Source: Bacilli bacterium (lineage in GTDB: Bacteria; Bacillota_I; Bacilli_A; RFN20; CAG-826). Taken from it: DNA of 64,000 nt. The translations under genes and the position numbers were made by a program. Within the stretch, counting starts at the first letter, position 1. The number at the start of each line of letters is the position of its first letter. The stretch spans positions 434,001-498,000 of the forward strand of contig DAOKYO010000002.1 in NCBI GenBank assembly GCA_035326105.1, read 5' to 3'. The notes below the pieces were generated by a model. That model was not told where the DNA came from, did no database searches, and saw only the letters and a list, made by a program, of their open reading frames with translations. This document shows, piece after piece, positions 26,100-35,603 of the stretch.

Positions 26100-26550
26100 T
26101 ATGACTCACCCCACTATCTAGATAAACCTGTTCTTCCTGCGCTAAGCGGGGCCGGAGTTTATCGTAATTAATTGTGATTTTCTTTTCTTTTATAGCCTTA
26201 AGAATAATCATTCTTTCTGGACTCGAAAATAAATAAAATTTTTCAACCAGATCGACTTTCAGACTTCCGTCGACGATTTTACGAATGATAAAATCGCGGG
26301 AGTGTCCACTAAAAAAATCATCGGCATCAATTTTCACTTTTTCATTCAAACATAAGAGATCTTCGAATGAGGTATGAAATATTTTTGCCAGTTCAATGAG
26401 ATTGTCGATGGATGGTAAGGCATTGCCAAGTTCCCATTGACTTATCGCTTGCCGACTGACAAACAGTTGCTCTGCGATTTGATTTTGACTCATTGCGTTC
26501 TCATTACGGTAATAGCATATTTTATTACCAACGGCTTTCATATCAATCAT
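26065..26550 (-). CDS. XRE-family transcriptional regulator
   Basis: DNA-binding regulator of 161 residues. An XRE helix-turn-helix occupies about residues 8-65 (ICYYRNENAMSQNQIAEQLF, VSRQAISQWELGNALPSI). The C-terminal ~90 residues (VDLVEKFYLFSSPERMIILK) are of unknown fold. SD AGGAG precedes the start. It heads an operon with the 53-residue protein and the seven-repeat protein and probably controls them. Confidence 0.87.
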   Translation of the reverse strand: MIDMKAVGNKICYYRNENAMSQNQIAEQLFVSRQAISQWELGNALPSIDNLIELAKIFHTSFEDLLCLNEKVKIDADDFFSGHSRDFIIRKIVDGSLKVDLVEKFYLFSSPERMIILKAIKEKKITINYDKLRPRLAQEEQVYLDSGVSHNGTIRQITVHR

Positions 26551-26615
26551 TTTCCTTGCTCCTTATGCTTTTATATTAATCGCCGTGGTTGTTGATTGCA
26601 CGCAAGCTTTAGTTG

Positions 26616-28205
26616 CTAAATTTGACGAAAAAATAATGTTTCATTAAAACTGCTTGGCCTATCCAGAAGCAGAATTTCACTGGGGCTAGATGTCGTAAAA
26701 TTTGCATATATATAATTCATTGCTTCGGCATAGTACACACCTAATGTGTTACGACTATAGACGATGACTTCCGTTTCGAAAAGAGCATCGAAAAAGCCGG
26801 TGACAAAATAGTTTTCTTCCCCTTTAAAGTTATTGGGATCTTGCGCAAACGATGGTCCCAAAGGATCATGGGTGGAATAGGCATAAGGCGTAAAGCCGTT
26901 AAAACCTATATAGAGAAAACGATCGACATTTAAACTGTCGAGAACTTCATCTAAATATCGGGCTTTTTGTTTCATGATAATTGTATTCTCTATCGTGGCT
27001 TGGTAGTAATTAAAAACACTGTTACCGGCGAAACTGCTGATGCCTAGGCTGACAAGGAGTAAAGAAAACAGACCCTCAAATTGAAGTTCGCTGGCCGTCA
27101 TACTCTTAGCGACATACGGAAAAGTTTTAAATGTTAACGAGTACAAGATAATCAGCGCATATAGAGGAAGCGGAGTTACAAAGTGATGATTATATAAATG
27201 TCCGCCTATGCTGACTGAATACGAGGCAATAAATGGAAGAAGGAAAAGCCCTAATAAATTTATAACGGTAGGTAGGTTCGGCTTTTTGATAAGGTTGATA
27301 ATCACGCGCGCGATATTATAAAAGTAAACCAGAGCTATCAGTGCCGGAAGTAAAAGGGAGTAACTGCCTAAATCAGCAATTATGCGTTTGACATTAAAAG
27401 CGGCAACTGCAAATGATTCCCCGCCGTCTACGTAATTAGAAAACATCGTCTTGAGATAAATCGTGAAGTAATAAGGTAAACTTCTACTCACCAATAGAAT
27501 AACCAATGCCGTAACAATTCCATAAATTCCCGGCCAAATCACCCGCTTTAAAAATGTTTTCTTGTCATTAAACAAAAGCAATGCTCCGACTAGGGCAATA
27601 ATGGCAAACGGCTCTTTAAACATAACCGCGATGCCTAAGAAAATTCCACTGAAAACGATCATCGGGTGATAGAACTTTGCCTCTTTTTTAGTTGATAAGG
27701 CCAAGAAAAAATAAATTACCAAACAAGTCGCCCCATATAATTCAACTTGTCCCTCTCCGCTTCTGGCTTCCCCATACAAAGCCAAAAGGAGACTTATGGT
27801 TAATATGGCAAAAGCCAATAGTAAGGTGGTCAAAAGCGAACTATCAGTCTTATTTTTCCATAGGAAAACCAGCGGCAAAACAATCAAGATGATGATATTA
27901 ACAAAGCAGATTATGTTTACTAGATAAAAATTTCCCGTTAGAGCATAGGAGATGGCCGAAAGAAGAAATACCATCGGCGGCTTATTTTCATACAAGTCAC
28001 GATAGGGGGCATAGCCATGAAGCATACCTTTGCCAACTGCGAAATATAAACTATTATCCGCCGTATAAACCTCGTGCAGTTCATACGATAAGCGCATGTA
28101 AATTTCCCGACCGGCAATTGAAATTAAAAGCGAAAAGAATATTATCCCTAAAGCGATAAATAGGCCATTGCGCTGAAAAAAATAGCCACCACTTTTCTTA
28201 TCCAT
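26616..28205 (-). CDS. GT39/PMT-type membrane glycosyltransferase
   Basis: Polytopic membrane protein of 529 residues that probably moves a sugar from a polyprenyl-phosphate donor to a surface acceptor. The first extracytoplasmic loop holds the family acidic residues in EVYTADNSLYFAVGKGMLHG followed by YRDLYENKPPMVFLL, the PMT_2/ArnT-like pattern. About eleven hydrophobic segments and a C-terminal extracytoplasmic portion (YIGFNGFTPYAYSTHD) follow. It appears to be a single-gene unit. Acceptor unknown; surface polysaccharide, glycolipid or protein are all possible. Confidence 0.82.
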   Translation of the reverse strand: MDKKSGGYFFQRNGLFIALGIIFFSLLISIAGREIYMRLSYELHEVYTADNSLYFAVGKGMLHGYAPYRDLYENKPPMVFLLSAISYALTGNFYLVNIICFVNIIILIVLPLVFLWKNKTDSSLLTTLLLAFAILTISLLLALYGEARSGEGQVELYGATCLVIYFFLALSTKKEAKFYHPMIVFSGIFLGIAVMFKEPFAIIALVGALLLFNDKKTFLKRVIWPGIYGIVTALVILLVSRSLPYYFTIYLKTMFSNYVDGGESFAVAAFNVKRIIADLGSYSLLLPALIALVYFYNIARVIINLIKKPNLPTVINLLGLFLLPFIASYSVSIGGHLYNHHFVTPLPLYALIILYSLTFKTFPYVAKSMTASELQFEGLFSLLLVSLGISSFAGNSVFNYYQATIENTIIMKQKARYLDEVLDSLNVDRFLYIGFNGFTPYAYSTHDPLGPSFAQDPNNFKGEENYFVTGFFDALFETEVIVYSRNTLGVYYAEAMNYIYANFTTSSPSEILLLDRPSSFNETLFFRQI

Positions 28206-28271
28206 ATTGGAATTATATCATATAAAATATCGTAAAAAATCACTTCTTATCCGATTTTCTCAGAAAAGAAA

Positions 28272-28297
28272 AAGCCCTCTAAATAAATAGAAGGCTT
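28272..28297 (-). terminator. Intrinsic terminator
   Basis: Imperfect stem AAGCC.TCTA / TAGA.GGCTT lies after the lipoprotein gene, with an A run on the plus strand giving the T run of the minus-strand transcript. Confidence 0.7.
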
Positions 28298-28314
28298 AAT
28301 TTATTTTTTATTGA

Positions 28315-29220
28315 TTAGCCTACCAAGCTTACAGTCTCATCAAAGATAAAAATCTGCCAGGTAAAGAAGGTGGTGTTATATTGAACAACAACAAAGTCAA
28401 CGCTAATTTTAGCGTTATAATAATCGGCAAGAACCCAGTCTTCATCGTACAGATCTTCATCGTGATTGTAGATGAAAAGGGCATCCGATGATCTGGCACT
28501 TGGGTCGTATATTTTATCCCCAAGATTATCGATAAGAACATACTTGTCATTGCTTCTCCAAGTTTTAAAATCAAGGAATCCCTCAAAGTGATAAACCTGA
28601 TTAAATATATTCAAGGTGTCGCGATGGTAATTTTTTAGTGACGAAACTGTCGCCTCTTCACTTGCTGGTAAATCCAAATTATGACTGTCGCTCGGCTTGG
28701 TTTCCATCTTTAAAAGATTAACCGATGGCTTGTACTTATATGCCGTGGCATAGCCATATACGGTATAATAATTTCCTACCCCGATCTTATAAAAGCTCTT
28801 TTTGCCATAGACCTGAATAACATCGTTTTCATCCGAGAAAAGTCCCATGTTCGAGGCCGATATTTGAGCGACATATTGACCGACGAAAGCGATATATTGA
28901 CCTTCACTGTTTCCCTTGTCATCAAGTGGCGCGGCTTTAATCAGCGTATATATATCGCTGATTGAATTCATAAATTGTGGTTCTTCCGATGAACTTGACT
29001 CACTTGAATTAGTAGATGAATCTTCGGAAGTATTGACTTCGGATGATTCTGAAGAAGTCTCACTGGTTGTTTCTTCCGAAGTAGTTTCGCTCACTTGACT
29101 GGACGAAGGAAGGCTCGAATTTTCGGAAGAAAAACCGGATTCGTCTGAGGGCTTCGGATTAACGCTGCAACTGGCTAGTAGTAAAAAAGTCGACAATAGT
29201 AGCAAAAAATTCTTTCTCAT
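28315..29220 (-). CDS. Serine-rich linker lipoprotein, function unknown
   Basis: Surface lipoprotein of 301 residues. Lipobox LLASC with Cys18, then a Ser/Glu/Thr-rich spacer (about residues 25-80) and a folded domain of about 215 residues. Within it, GQYIAFVGQYVAQIS ... DVIQVYGKKSFYKIGVGNYYTVYGYATAY has the look of an OB-fold-like barrel of the type seen in extracytoplasmic nucleic-acid-binding-like domains, and the rest repeats the pattern (YHFEGFLDFKTW). Good SD GGAGA. Spacer style is the same as in the lipoprotein at 807-1796, suggesting a cell-wall-spanning design. Confidence 0.78.
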   Translation of the reverse strand: MRKNFLLLLSTFLLLASCSVNPKPSDESGFSSENSSLPSSSQVSETTSEETTSETSSESSEVNTSEDSSTNSSESSSSEEPQFMNSISDIYTLIKAAPLDDKGNSEGQYIAFVGQYVAQISASNMGLFSDENDVIQVYGKKSFYKIGVGNYYTVYGYATAYKYKPSVNLLKMETKPSDSHNLDLPASEEATVSSLKNYHRDTLNIFNQVYHFEGFLDFKTWRSNDKYVLIDNLGDKIYDPSARSSDALFIYNHDEDLYDEDWVLADYYNAKISVDFVVVQYNTTFFTWQIFIFDETVSLVG

Positions 29221-29276
29221 AATATATCTCCGTTAGGTGCATTATATCAAAGAAAAAAAATTTAAACCGACTTAAT

Positions 29277-30533
29277 TTACTTAATGTCTTCGTTGAGGGT
29301 AGGATCGATATAATTTTTCTCAATCATTTTAACCATATCAATCTTCTTTTGACTATAAATCGAACTATCAAAATTGGATAAGTAGCTGATTAAGGCTACA
29401 GTTATAAAGAACGGCATGTATTGATAACCGAACATTTCGGCGCCAAAGAAAAGAGGCCAAATCAGCGAGTTGGTCGTGCTGGCAAAAAGTGCTATTACTC
29501 CAATCGCCGCACCAAAGACCGGATCGATGCCGAATAGAGGGGCAATCACGGCTCCTAAGGTCGCTCCCGTAGCAAATATCGGTATTAATTTTCCCCCTTT
29601 GAACCCAATCGCCAAAGTAATTATGGTCAGCCCCATTTTTGCCAAAAAATCATACCAATAAACTTGGCTTCCATTAAACGAAGCCAGGATAAGATTAGTA
29701 CCTAATCCCGAATACCTGCCGTCGTGCCAAAAAATCAAAAGTAGGGCCAAAGGAATAGAAAATACGAATACCCGTAAATATGGATTTTTAATGAGGCGTT
29801 TAAATAAAGCGTGGCTTTGACTAAAAGCCCTTACTACTAGAAAACCAAAAACGCCAAAAACAATTCCGATTATTGCTACTTTAAACAGCAAAAAAACACT
29901 GACATCAGGAATCGCAATCGGTCCTAAACTCATTTTTTCAAAACCCAAATAATGACTGATAATAAAAGCTGATACCGAACCGATAGCACTTGGAAGCAAA
30001 GCCTTGATTTTACCTAGGCCGATGGTTGTGATTTCGGCGGCAAAAAATATCGCGGCTACCGGGGTTCCAAGCAAGGAGGAAAAGGCGGCGGAGATACCTA
30101 CAATCAGAAGGATCTGCCCGAGATCATCTATTTTAAACAAACGACCAAAGTTACTGCCTATCGCCGCGCCAACTTGAATGCCGGCCCCTTCTTTGCCTGA
30201 ACTGCCGCCGAATAAGTGCGTCAAAAATGTTCCGATAATGACCATGGGAACGATAAGTAAAGGAACATGATCATCTTTTGAGCGCGCAGCTTTAAAAATT
30301 AATGAAGATCCTCCTCGGGTTTTATCGCCTGATTTTTGGTATATGAAAACGATTAATAATCCGGCTAACGGAAGAAAGGGAGTAAAGATATATACGTGAT
30401 GAATATTTAACGAGGCGATTTCTTCGACTCCTTGCGTAAACAAAGCATCCACCGCTCCGACGATTGCTCCAACTAACGCGGCTAGAATAATAACCAACAA
30501 GAATTTCAACAATTGATTCAAAAATTTCTTCAT
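29277..30533 (-). CDS. ClC-family chloride channel or H+/Cl- antiporter
   Basis: Polytopic membrane protein of about 418 residues with around ten hydrophobic segments. The anion-site motifs are seen as GGSSGKEGAGIQVGAAIG (the GSGIP/GxEGP regions) and GFKGGKLIPIFATGATLG. The gating-type Glu of GKEGAG is present. The ORF opens at 30590, but a TATAAT-like -10 box lies inside that extension and an SD-like GTGAGAAG precedes the ATG at 30533, so I use this start with moderate certainty. No CBS domains. Fluoride or chloride selectivity is not determinable. Confidence 0.87.
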   Translation of the reverse strand: MKKFLNQLLKFLLVIILAALVGAIVGAVDALFTQGVEEIASLNIHHVYIFTPFLPLAGLLIVFIYQKSGDKTRGGSSLIFKAARSKDDHVPLLIVPMVIIGTFLTHLFGGSSGKEGAGIQVGAAIGSNFGRLFKIDDLGQILLIVGISAAFSSLLGTPVAAIFFAAEITTIGLGKIKALLPSAIGSVSAFIISHYLGFEKMSLGPIAIPDVSVFLLFKVAIIGIVFGVFGFLVVRAFSQSHALFKRLIKNPYLRVFVFSIPLALLLIFWHDGRYSGLGTNLILASFNGSQVYWYDFLAKMGLTIITLAIGFKGGKLIPIFATGATLGAVIAPLFGIDPVFGAAIGVIALFASTTNSLIWPLFFGAEMFGYQYMPFFITVALISYLSNFDSSIYSQKKIDMVKMIEKNYIDPTLNEDIK

Positions 30534-30647
30534 AAATACTTTTGTCTTCTCACAAATGTTCATTATACGCTTCGCCGATAAATCCACCACAAAAAACCGC
30601 TTACCTTTCGGTAATTTTTTTGTTTGTTTTATCTAGATGACCGAATG

Positions 30648-31496
30648 TCACTTTTTCTTGATAAACGTCCCTTTATCCAATTCGTCAAAAGCCGCTTCCA
30701 ACTCTTGCCGAGTATTCATCACGATCGGTCCATACCATGCTACCGGTTCCCGAAGAGGCTTTCCCTCAAATAAAAGAAAACGGGCCCCTTCTTCATCTGC
30801 ACTAACAATTATTCTGTCGCCCGAAGTGAAAAGAACCGCATCTTTTCCTTTGGCATGTTGCTTTTGATCATTAAGTGATAAGCTACCGCTAAATAAGTAT
30901 AGAAAAAGAGTTGTGTCGCTCGCACTGGAAAAGTTGAAACTCGCCTTTGGTTCCAACGCGACATCCAAAATATTAGTTGGGACATACTGTGCTTGAAATG
31001 GAGATTTATATTGTCGATAGGCGCCGGAAATAATTCTGATTTCCTTACCCTCTTCCCTAATCAGCGGGACATTCTTTGCTTCGATATTGCCGTATATAGG
31101 ATCGCACATCTTATCTTTTGCCGGTAAGTTTACCCAGACTTGAACTCCGAGCATATGCGGTGACGGTTTTGGCATCTCCTGATGAATTATGCCACGGCCC
31201 GATGTCATATATTGTGCGTCGCCGTCATTTATCGTCCCTTTATTTCCAAGACTATCCTCATGTTCAATTTTTCCGCTGACAAGATAAGTTATCGTCTGCA
31301 TTCCCCGATGGGGATGAAAAGGAAAACCTTTGATATAGTCGGCCGGATTAGTTGAATCAAAACTGTCCAAGAGAAGAAAAGGATCCAAGTCGCGGTCATA
31401 CCCGTAATAGCCGATAACCCGAAATAATTTAACTCCCGCTCCATCATGGGAAGCGAAACCATTAAAAATGCGTTTAACTTTGCGTAAAGTGTCCAT
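30648..31496 (-). CDS. Pirin family protein
   Basis: Two-domain cupin of 282 residues. The metal site of pirins is intact: FHPHRGMQTITYLVSG supplies His-x-His, and SGRGIIHQEMP supplies His and Glu. Pirins act as metal-dependent quercetinase-like enzymes or redox-sensing regulators, so the role here is uncertain. SD AGAGG lies upstream. It stands alone between the ClC gene and the divergent M13 peptidase. Confidence 0.92.
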   Translation of the reverse strand: MDTLRKVKRIFNGFASHDGAGVKLFRVIGYYGYDRDLDPFLLLDSFDSTNPADYIKGFPFHPHRGMQTITYLVSGKIEHEDSLGNKGTINDGDAQYMTSGRGIIHQEMPKPSPHMLGVQVWVNLPAKDKMCDPIYGNIEAKNVPLIREEGKEIRIISGAYRQYKSPFQAQYVPTNILDVALEPKASFNFSSASDTTLFLYLFSGSLSLNDQKQHAKGKDAVLFTSGDRIIVSADEEGARFLLFEGKPLREPVAWYGPIVMNTRQELEAAFDELDKGTFIKKK

Positions 31497-31724
31497 ATTC
31501 TTACCTCTTTTTTATCCTAACACAATCAACCGAATCTATAATTTAATATGCTTTTTTAAATCTAATGCCGAATATCTACCGACTAAAACATCGAATAATT
31601 AGCGATAAGTTGCTAATGTAACCACTTTCATAGCTTTTAATCCCCCTTATAGGTGGAATAGTGGCGTTTAGAAAGAATAAGTTAAATAGCGTAGTAAATA
31701 TATATTAAGAAAAGAGGAGTCAAA

Positions 31725-33644
31725 ATGACTAATATCCGTCCCCAAGATGATTTTTATCTGCATCAAAATCAAAAATGGCTTGAAGAGGCCAAAATTCCCG
31801 ATGATAAGCCGCTCACCGGCGCTTTCGTGGAAATTCTTATTAATAACGAAAAAGTTTTGATGAAAGATTTGGCCGAATTTGCTAAAAAAGGTGTCGATTC
31901 CACTGTCTATAGCGACCCTTTATTTGATCAGTTTATTAAATTATACCGCCAGGCTTTGGACACAAAGAAACGGGAAGCCGATGGCAATGATTTTATTAAA
32001 GATTATGTCGCCCGTATTTTGAAAGTCAAAACCATAGCTGATTTAGAAAAATTAACTTCTGATTTTATTTTAGAAGGGTTACCGAATATTTTTTCATTGA
32101 GCATTTATTCTGATATGAAGAATGCTTCCGTTAACACTTTGTATTTATCCATGCCCAATCTATTCTTACCCGAGAAAAGCTATTATGACGAATCCTCTCC
32201 GGCCTTTGAAAAAGGTCAACTGCTTCTTCAAAAACTAATGGAAATTGTTAAGGAATTATTCACCAAAATCGGCATTGATAATGCCGATGAAGTAATCGCT
32301 AAGGCTTTGGCCTTTGATAAACTTCTTGTTCCTTTAGCAAAAAGCGCCGAAGAACAATCAAATTACATTGCAAACTATAACCCGTTCTCTTTTACTGATT
32401 TAGAGTCAAAGGTTGCCCCCTTTAATTTAAAACGGATACTGGATTTGGTTGTAAAACAAGAGGTTCCCGAAGTAATCGTCACCGACCCTCGCTATGTAGA
32501 AAATTTCGTCCACCTTATCGGCGCCGATATATCTATAATTAAGGCCTGGTACATTGTTAAAACTGTCCTCAATCTTTCATCAAGCGGAGTAGGAACCGAT
32601 GATTTGCGAAAATTAGTGGCTTCGTATGGACAAATGTTGACCGGACAAAAGGAGATTACCAGTTTCGAAAAATTTACCTTTCAATCCTTGTCCGATAAAT
32701 TTGGCGACATAGTTGGGCTCTATTTTGGTCATCGTTATTTTGGCGAAGAAGCGAAAAAAGACGTCGAACTTATGGTCCGTGAGTTTATTCACGTCTATCA
32801 AAAGCGCCTCAAGACAATTGAATGGCTGTCCGTTGAAACCCGCGAAAAAGCAATAAAAAAGTTAGATAAAATTATTCCTATGATCGGCTATCCAGACAAA
32901 GTACACAGCGTATTTAATAAGTACAAATTTACGGAAAACAAAACATACGCTGAAAATTACTTAGCCTTTGATCAACTTGCCATTGTTGAAGAGTTCGCCA
33001 CCTATAAGCAGGAAGTTGATAAAAAACTTTGGGGTATGGGAGCGCATATCGTTAATGCTTACTATAATCCAAATGCCAATGTTATTGTTTTCCCGGCTGG
33101 CATTCTTCAAAGTCCATTCTATGATTTTAACCAAGCTAAGGGAGCAAATTATGGCGGTATTGGAGCCGTAATTGCTCATGAAATAACCCATGCTTTTGAT
33201 ACCAACGGAGCATCAATCGATGAGAATGGGAATATCAACAATTGGTGGAAAGAAGAAGATTTTAAACGCTTTAATGAAAAAGCCGAAAAGATGATTGCGC
33301 TTTTCGATGGCTTAGAAGTGCCCGGAACGAAAGCTAAATGCAATGGTAAATTAACCGTTACCGAAAATATCGCCGATGCCGGAGGCTTATCCTGTGCATA
33401 TGAAGCCGGCAAAAGTCACGCCGAGTTTAAGAGCGAAGACTTCTTTGCGGGCTGGGCTGCCATTTGGAGAATGAAAGCCAATCCGGCTTATGTCGAGTTA
33501 TTGACCAATATTGATGTGCACGCTCCTACCTATTTAAGGTGCGATGTTCAACTTAAAAATTTTGAGCCTTTTATCAATTTCTATAATCTGAAGACCGAGG
33601 ACGGAATGTTTATCGAGAAAGATAAACGCGTGAAAATTTGGTAA
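31725..33644 (+). CDS. M13 family zinc metallopeptidase (PepO/neprilysin type)
   Basis: Zinc endopeptidase of 639 residues acting on short peptides. The catalytic HEITH motif (His485, Glu486, His489) and the third ligand motif VTENIADAGGL are present, and the C-terminal substrate region (YLRCDVQLKNFEPF) is conserved. There is no signal peptide or N-terminal membrane anchor, so, like lactococcal PepO, it is probably cytoplasmic. SD AGAGGAG precedes the start and a strong terminator follows, giving a single-gene unit. Confidence 0.95.
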   Translation: MTNIRPQDDFYLHQNQKWLEEAKIPDDKPLTGAFVEILINNEKVLMKDLAEFAKKGVDSTVYSDPLFDQFIKLYRQALDTKKREADGNDFIKDYVARILKVKTIADLEKLTSDFILEGLPNIFSLSIYSDMKNASVNTLYLSMPNLFLPEKSYYDESSPAFEKGQLLLQKLMEIVKELFTKIGIDNADEVIAKALAFDKLLVPLAKSAEEQSNYIANYNPFSFTDLESKVAPFNLKRILDLVVKQEVPEVIVTDPRYVENFVHLIGADISIIKAWYIVKTVLNLSSSGVGTDDLRKLVASYGQMLTGQKEITSFEKFTFQSLSDKFGDIVGLYFGHRYFGEEAKKDVELMVREFIHVYQKRLKTIEWLSVETREKAIKKLDKIIPMIGYPDKVHSVFNKYKFTENKTYAENYLAFDQLAIVEEFATYKQEVDKKLWGMGAHIVNAYYNPNANVIVFPAGILQSPFYDFNQAKGANYGGIGAVIAHEITHAFDTNGASIDENGNINNWWKEEDFKRFNEKAEKMIALFDGLEVPGTKAKCNGKLTVTENIADAGGLSCAYEAGKSHAEFKSEDFFAGWAAIWRMKANPAYVELLTNIDVHAPTYLRCDVQLKNFEPFINFYNLKTEDGMFIEKDKRVKIW

Positions 33645-33652
33645 TAATAGTA

Positions 33653-33682
33653 AAGAACTCTCGGAAACGAGAGTTCTTCTTA
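33653..33682 (+). terminator. Intrinsic terminator of the M13 peptidase gene
   Basis: Stem AGAACTCTC-GGAAAC-GAGAGTTCT followed by a T-rich tract. Confidence 0.88.
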
Positions 33683-33706
33683 TTTGATTTCACATTATCT
33701 TTTTTC

Positions 33707-35518
33707 TTACTTTAATTGCTCGATAAACTCTTCAATCTTAGACTGCGTTTCCCGATAGTCAAAGCCAAAAGAACCGCGACTAATGGTGACGATAGGAGGC
33801 ATCTGGATGCGCTTAAAATAACTGTTATCAAGCATCTTTAAAAACCATTTTAAATCGGCAATAAAAGCCTCTTCGTTGTCTAGATGGTAATACTTTAAAA
33901 GATTGACTACTTCTTCCGGTAAATTACTTTGTTCATAGTCGGTAAGAAGTTGCGAAATATCACGCGTCGGAAAACTCATCAGTCGATTTAACAGCCAATC
34001 ATGATATCCCCATTTCATCGGATCAATCTGATTGGTTTTTAATTCAGCGGTCGGAGGCAGTTCATAAAATGGTACTCCTTTACGGATGCGCGCAATAAGA
34101 TTAACGGGGATTACTTCACGTCCAAGGATGGAATTCATCTCTTCGGCCAAGGAATTTATCTGCATCTTAGTTAAGTCGCCAAGGGGCGATATCGCCCCGA
34201 TAGTATCGCCATACAATGTACAATAGCCCAAAGCAATCTCCAGCTTATTGCCGTTATTGCATATTACTCCTTTTTGATCTTGAGCAAAGGAAGAAAGAAG
34301 GTGGCCGCGAAGGCGTGCATGAATATTTTCTTCGACCTCGACCGCCACTTCATGCTCAAATAAGTCTTTGGTCGCCTGAATTAAGGGTTCGATACTCTTG
34401 GTAACCAACTTGATACCGAGGGCACCGGCAATCGACGAAGCGTTACTTATGGTTGAAGTTGAATTGTAACGGCTTGGAAGATTATAAGCGAGCACGCGGT
34501 CACACCCAAAAGCATAGGTTAATAAGGAGGCATTCAGAGCACTGTCAATCCCCCCCGAAAGGCCGATAATCCATTTTACTTTACCTTTAAACATCGCTTC
34601 ATCAAATGATTGTAGCGCAAAGATAAGCGCATCAAATAACTTTGTATGTGGATTCGAACAACCATTTAAAATTGGATGGCTAAGGTCCACCAATAAATTT
34701 TCTTCTTTAAATCGATCGTTGGCAAAAGCAATTTTCTTACCGTCGGCCGAAAAAACCATCGATCCCCCATCTAATAAGAGAATGTTTTTGCCGATGTCTT
34801 GCTGACTAACCGCATTAACATAAACGGTCGTCACCCGGGCTTTCTTGCTCAAATGTCTTTCCCGAGCTTTTTCTTTATCAAGCGTCCAGGGCGATGATGA
34901 GATATTTATTAATAAGTCGGGATTCCCCATTAAAATCTCATCCGTTGTTTTAAAAGGATAATCATCATCCCATAAATCCTCGCATATCTCGAGACTGATA
35001 CGCTCAGTTTGCCCGCGCAAGGTAAAAATAAATGGTTTAAGCATCTCCGAGTGCAGATTATTATTGAAACGCATGATTTCTAAGCCGCTTAAAAAGAAGC
35101 GCGAATCATCAAATACGCGATAATCAGGGTTTAGGTGCTTAACATATATGCCAGCATATTTTCCACTTTCCCGCATAACAAATTGTTTGTTGCATGCAAA
35201 AAAAGCCGTATTAAACAAGGCGGGTCGTCCATCCCGTCCCCGGCTGATTCCGTCGATGGAATTGATCGAGACATTGCCCCAAATAATGCCGATATCAGCT
35301 GATAGATTTTTAATCTTCTCGTTAAAGGAAGCCAAATAAGCCAAATAATCGTGGTCGAGGTAGCGATCACTCATAAAATAGCCTCCGACACACATTTCCG
35401 GGAAAACGATGATATCGGCCTGATTTTCTTTGGCCTCGTTAACAAAACGTTCTATCGTTGACAGATTAATGCTTGGTTGACCTGGTATGACTTTAATTTG
35501 AGCAATGCTGATTTTCAT
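33707..35518 (-). CDS. nadE: Glutamine-dependent NAD+ synthetase
   Basis: Converts nicotinate adenine dinucleotide to NAD+ using ammonia released from glutamine. The 603 residues form an N-terminal nitrilase-like glutaminase domain (VFPEMCVGGYF with Glu, SLEICEDLWDD with the nucleophile Cys) and a C-terminal synthetase domain with the ATP loop GLSGGIDSALNA. ATP pyrophosphatase and substrate loops (NLPSRYNSTSTISNA, GDTIGAISPLGDLTK) are intact. The gene lies convergent with the M13 peptidase gene. Confidence 0.96.
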   Translation of the reverse strand: MKISIAQIKVIPGQPSINLSTIERFVNEAKENQADIIVFPEMCVGGYFMSDRYLDHDYLAYLASFNEKIKNLSADIGIIWGNVSINSIDGISRGRDGRPALFNTAFFACNKQFVMRESGKYAGIYVKHLNPDYRVFDDSRFFLSGLEIMRFNNNLHSEMLKPFIFTLRGQTERISLEICEDLWDDDYPFKTTDEILMGNPDLLINISSSPWTLDKEKARERHLSKKARVTTVYVNAVSQQDIGKNILLLDGGSMVFSADGKKIAFANDRFKEENLLVDLSHPILNGCSNPHTKLFDALIFALQSFDEAMFKGKVKWIIGLSGGIDSALNASLLTYAFGCDRVLAYNLPSRYNSTSTISNASSIAGALGIKLVTKSIEPLIQATKDLFEHEVAVEVEENIHARLRGHLLSSFAQDQKGVICNNGNKLEIALGYCTLYGDTIGAISPLGDLTKMQINSLAEEMNSILGREVIPVNLIARIRKGVPFYELPPTAELKTNQIDPMKWGYHDWLLNRLMSFPTRDISQLLTDYEQSNLPEEVVNLLKYYHLDNEEAFIADLKWFLKMLDNSYFKRIQMPPIVTISRGSFGFDYRETQSKIEEFIEQLK

Positions 35519-35564
35519 AATTTATTTCTCTATCGGTATTTTACCATACTCCGGGAAAAGAGTA

Positions 35565-35598
35565 ATAAAAAAGGACCCTTTAGCGAAAAAGGTCCTTC
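35565..35598 (-). terminator. Intrinsic terminator after luxC
   Basis: Stem AAGGACC-loop-GGTCCTT with a T run on the minus strand, six bases past the luxC stop. Confidence 0.8.
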
Positions 35599-35603
35599 GT
35601 TAA

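Noticed and set aside
28916..29098. Plus-strand Ser/Val-rich ORF
   Set aside because: It is the complement of the Ser/Glu-rich spacer of the lipoprotein gene on the minus strand; no SD.
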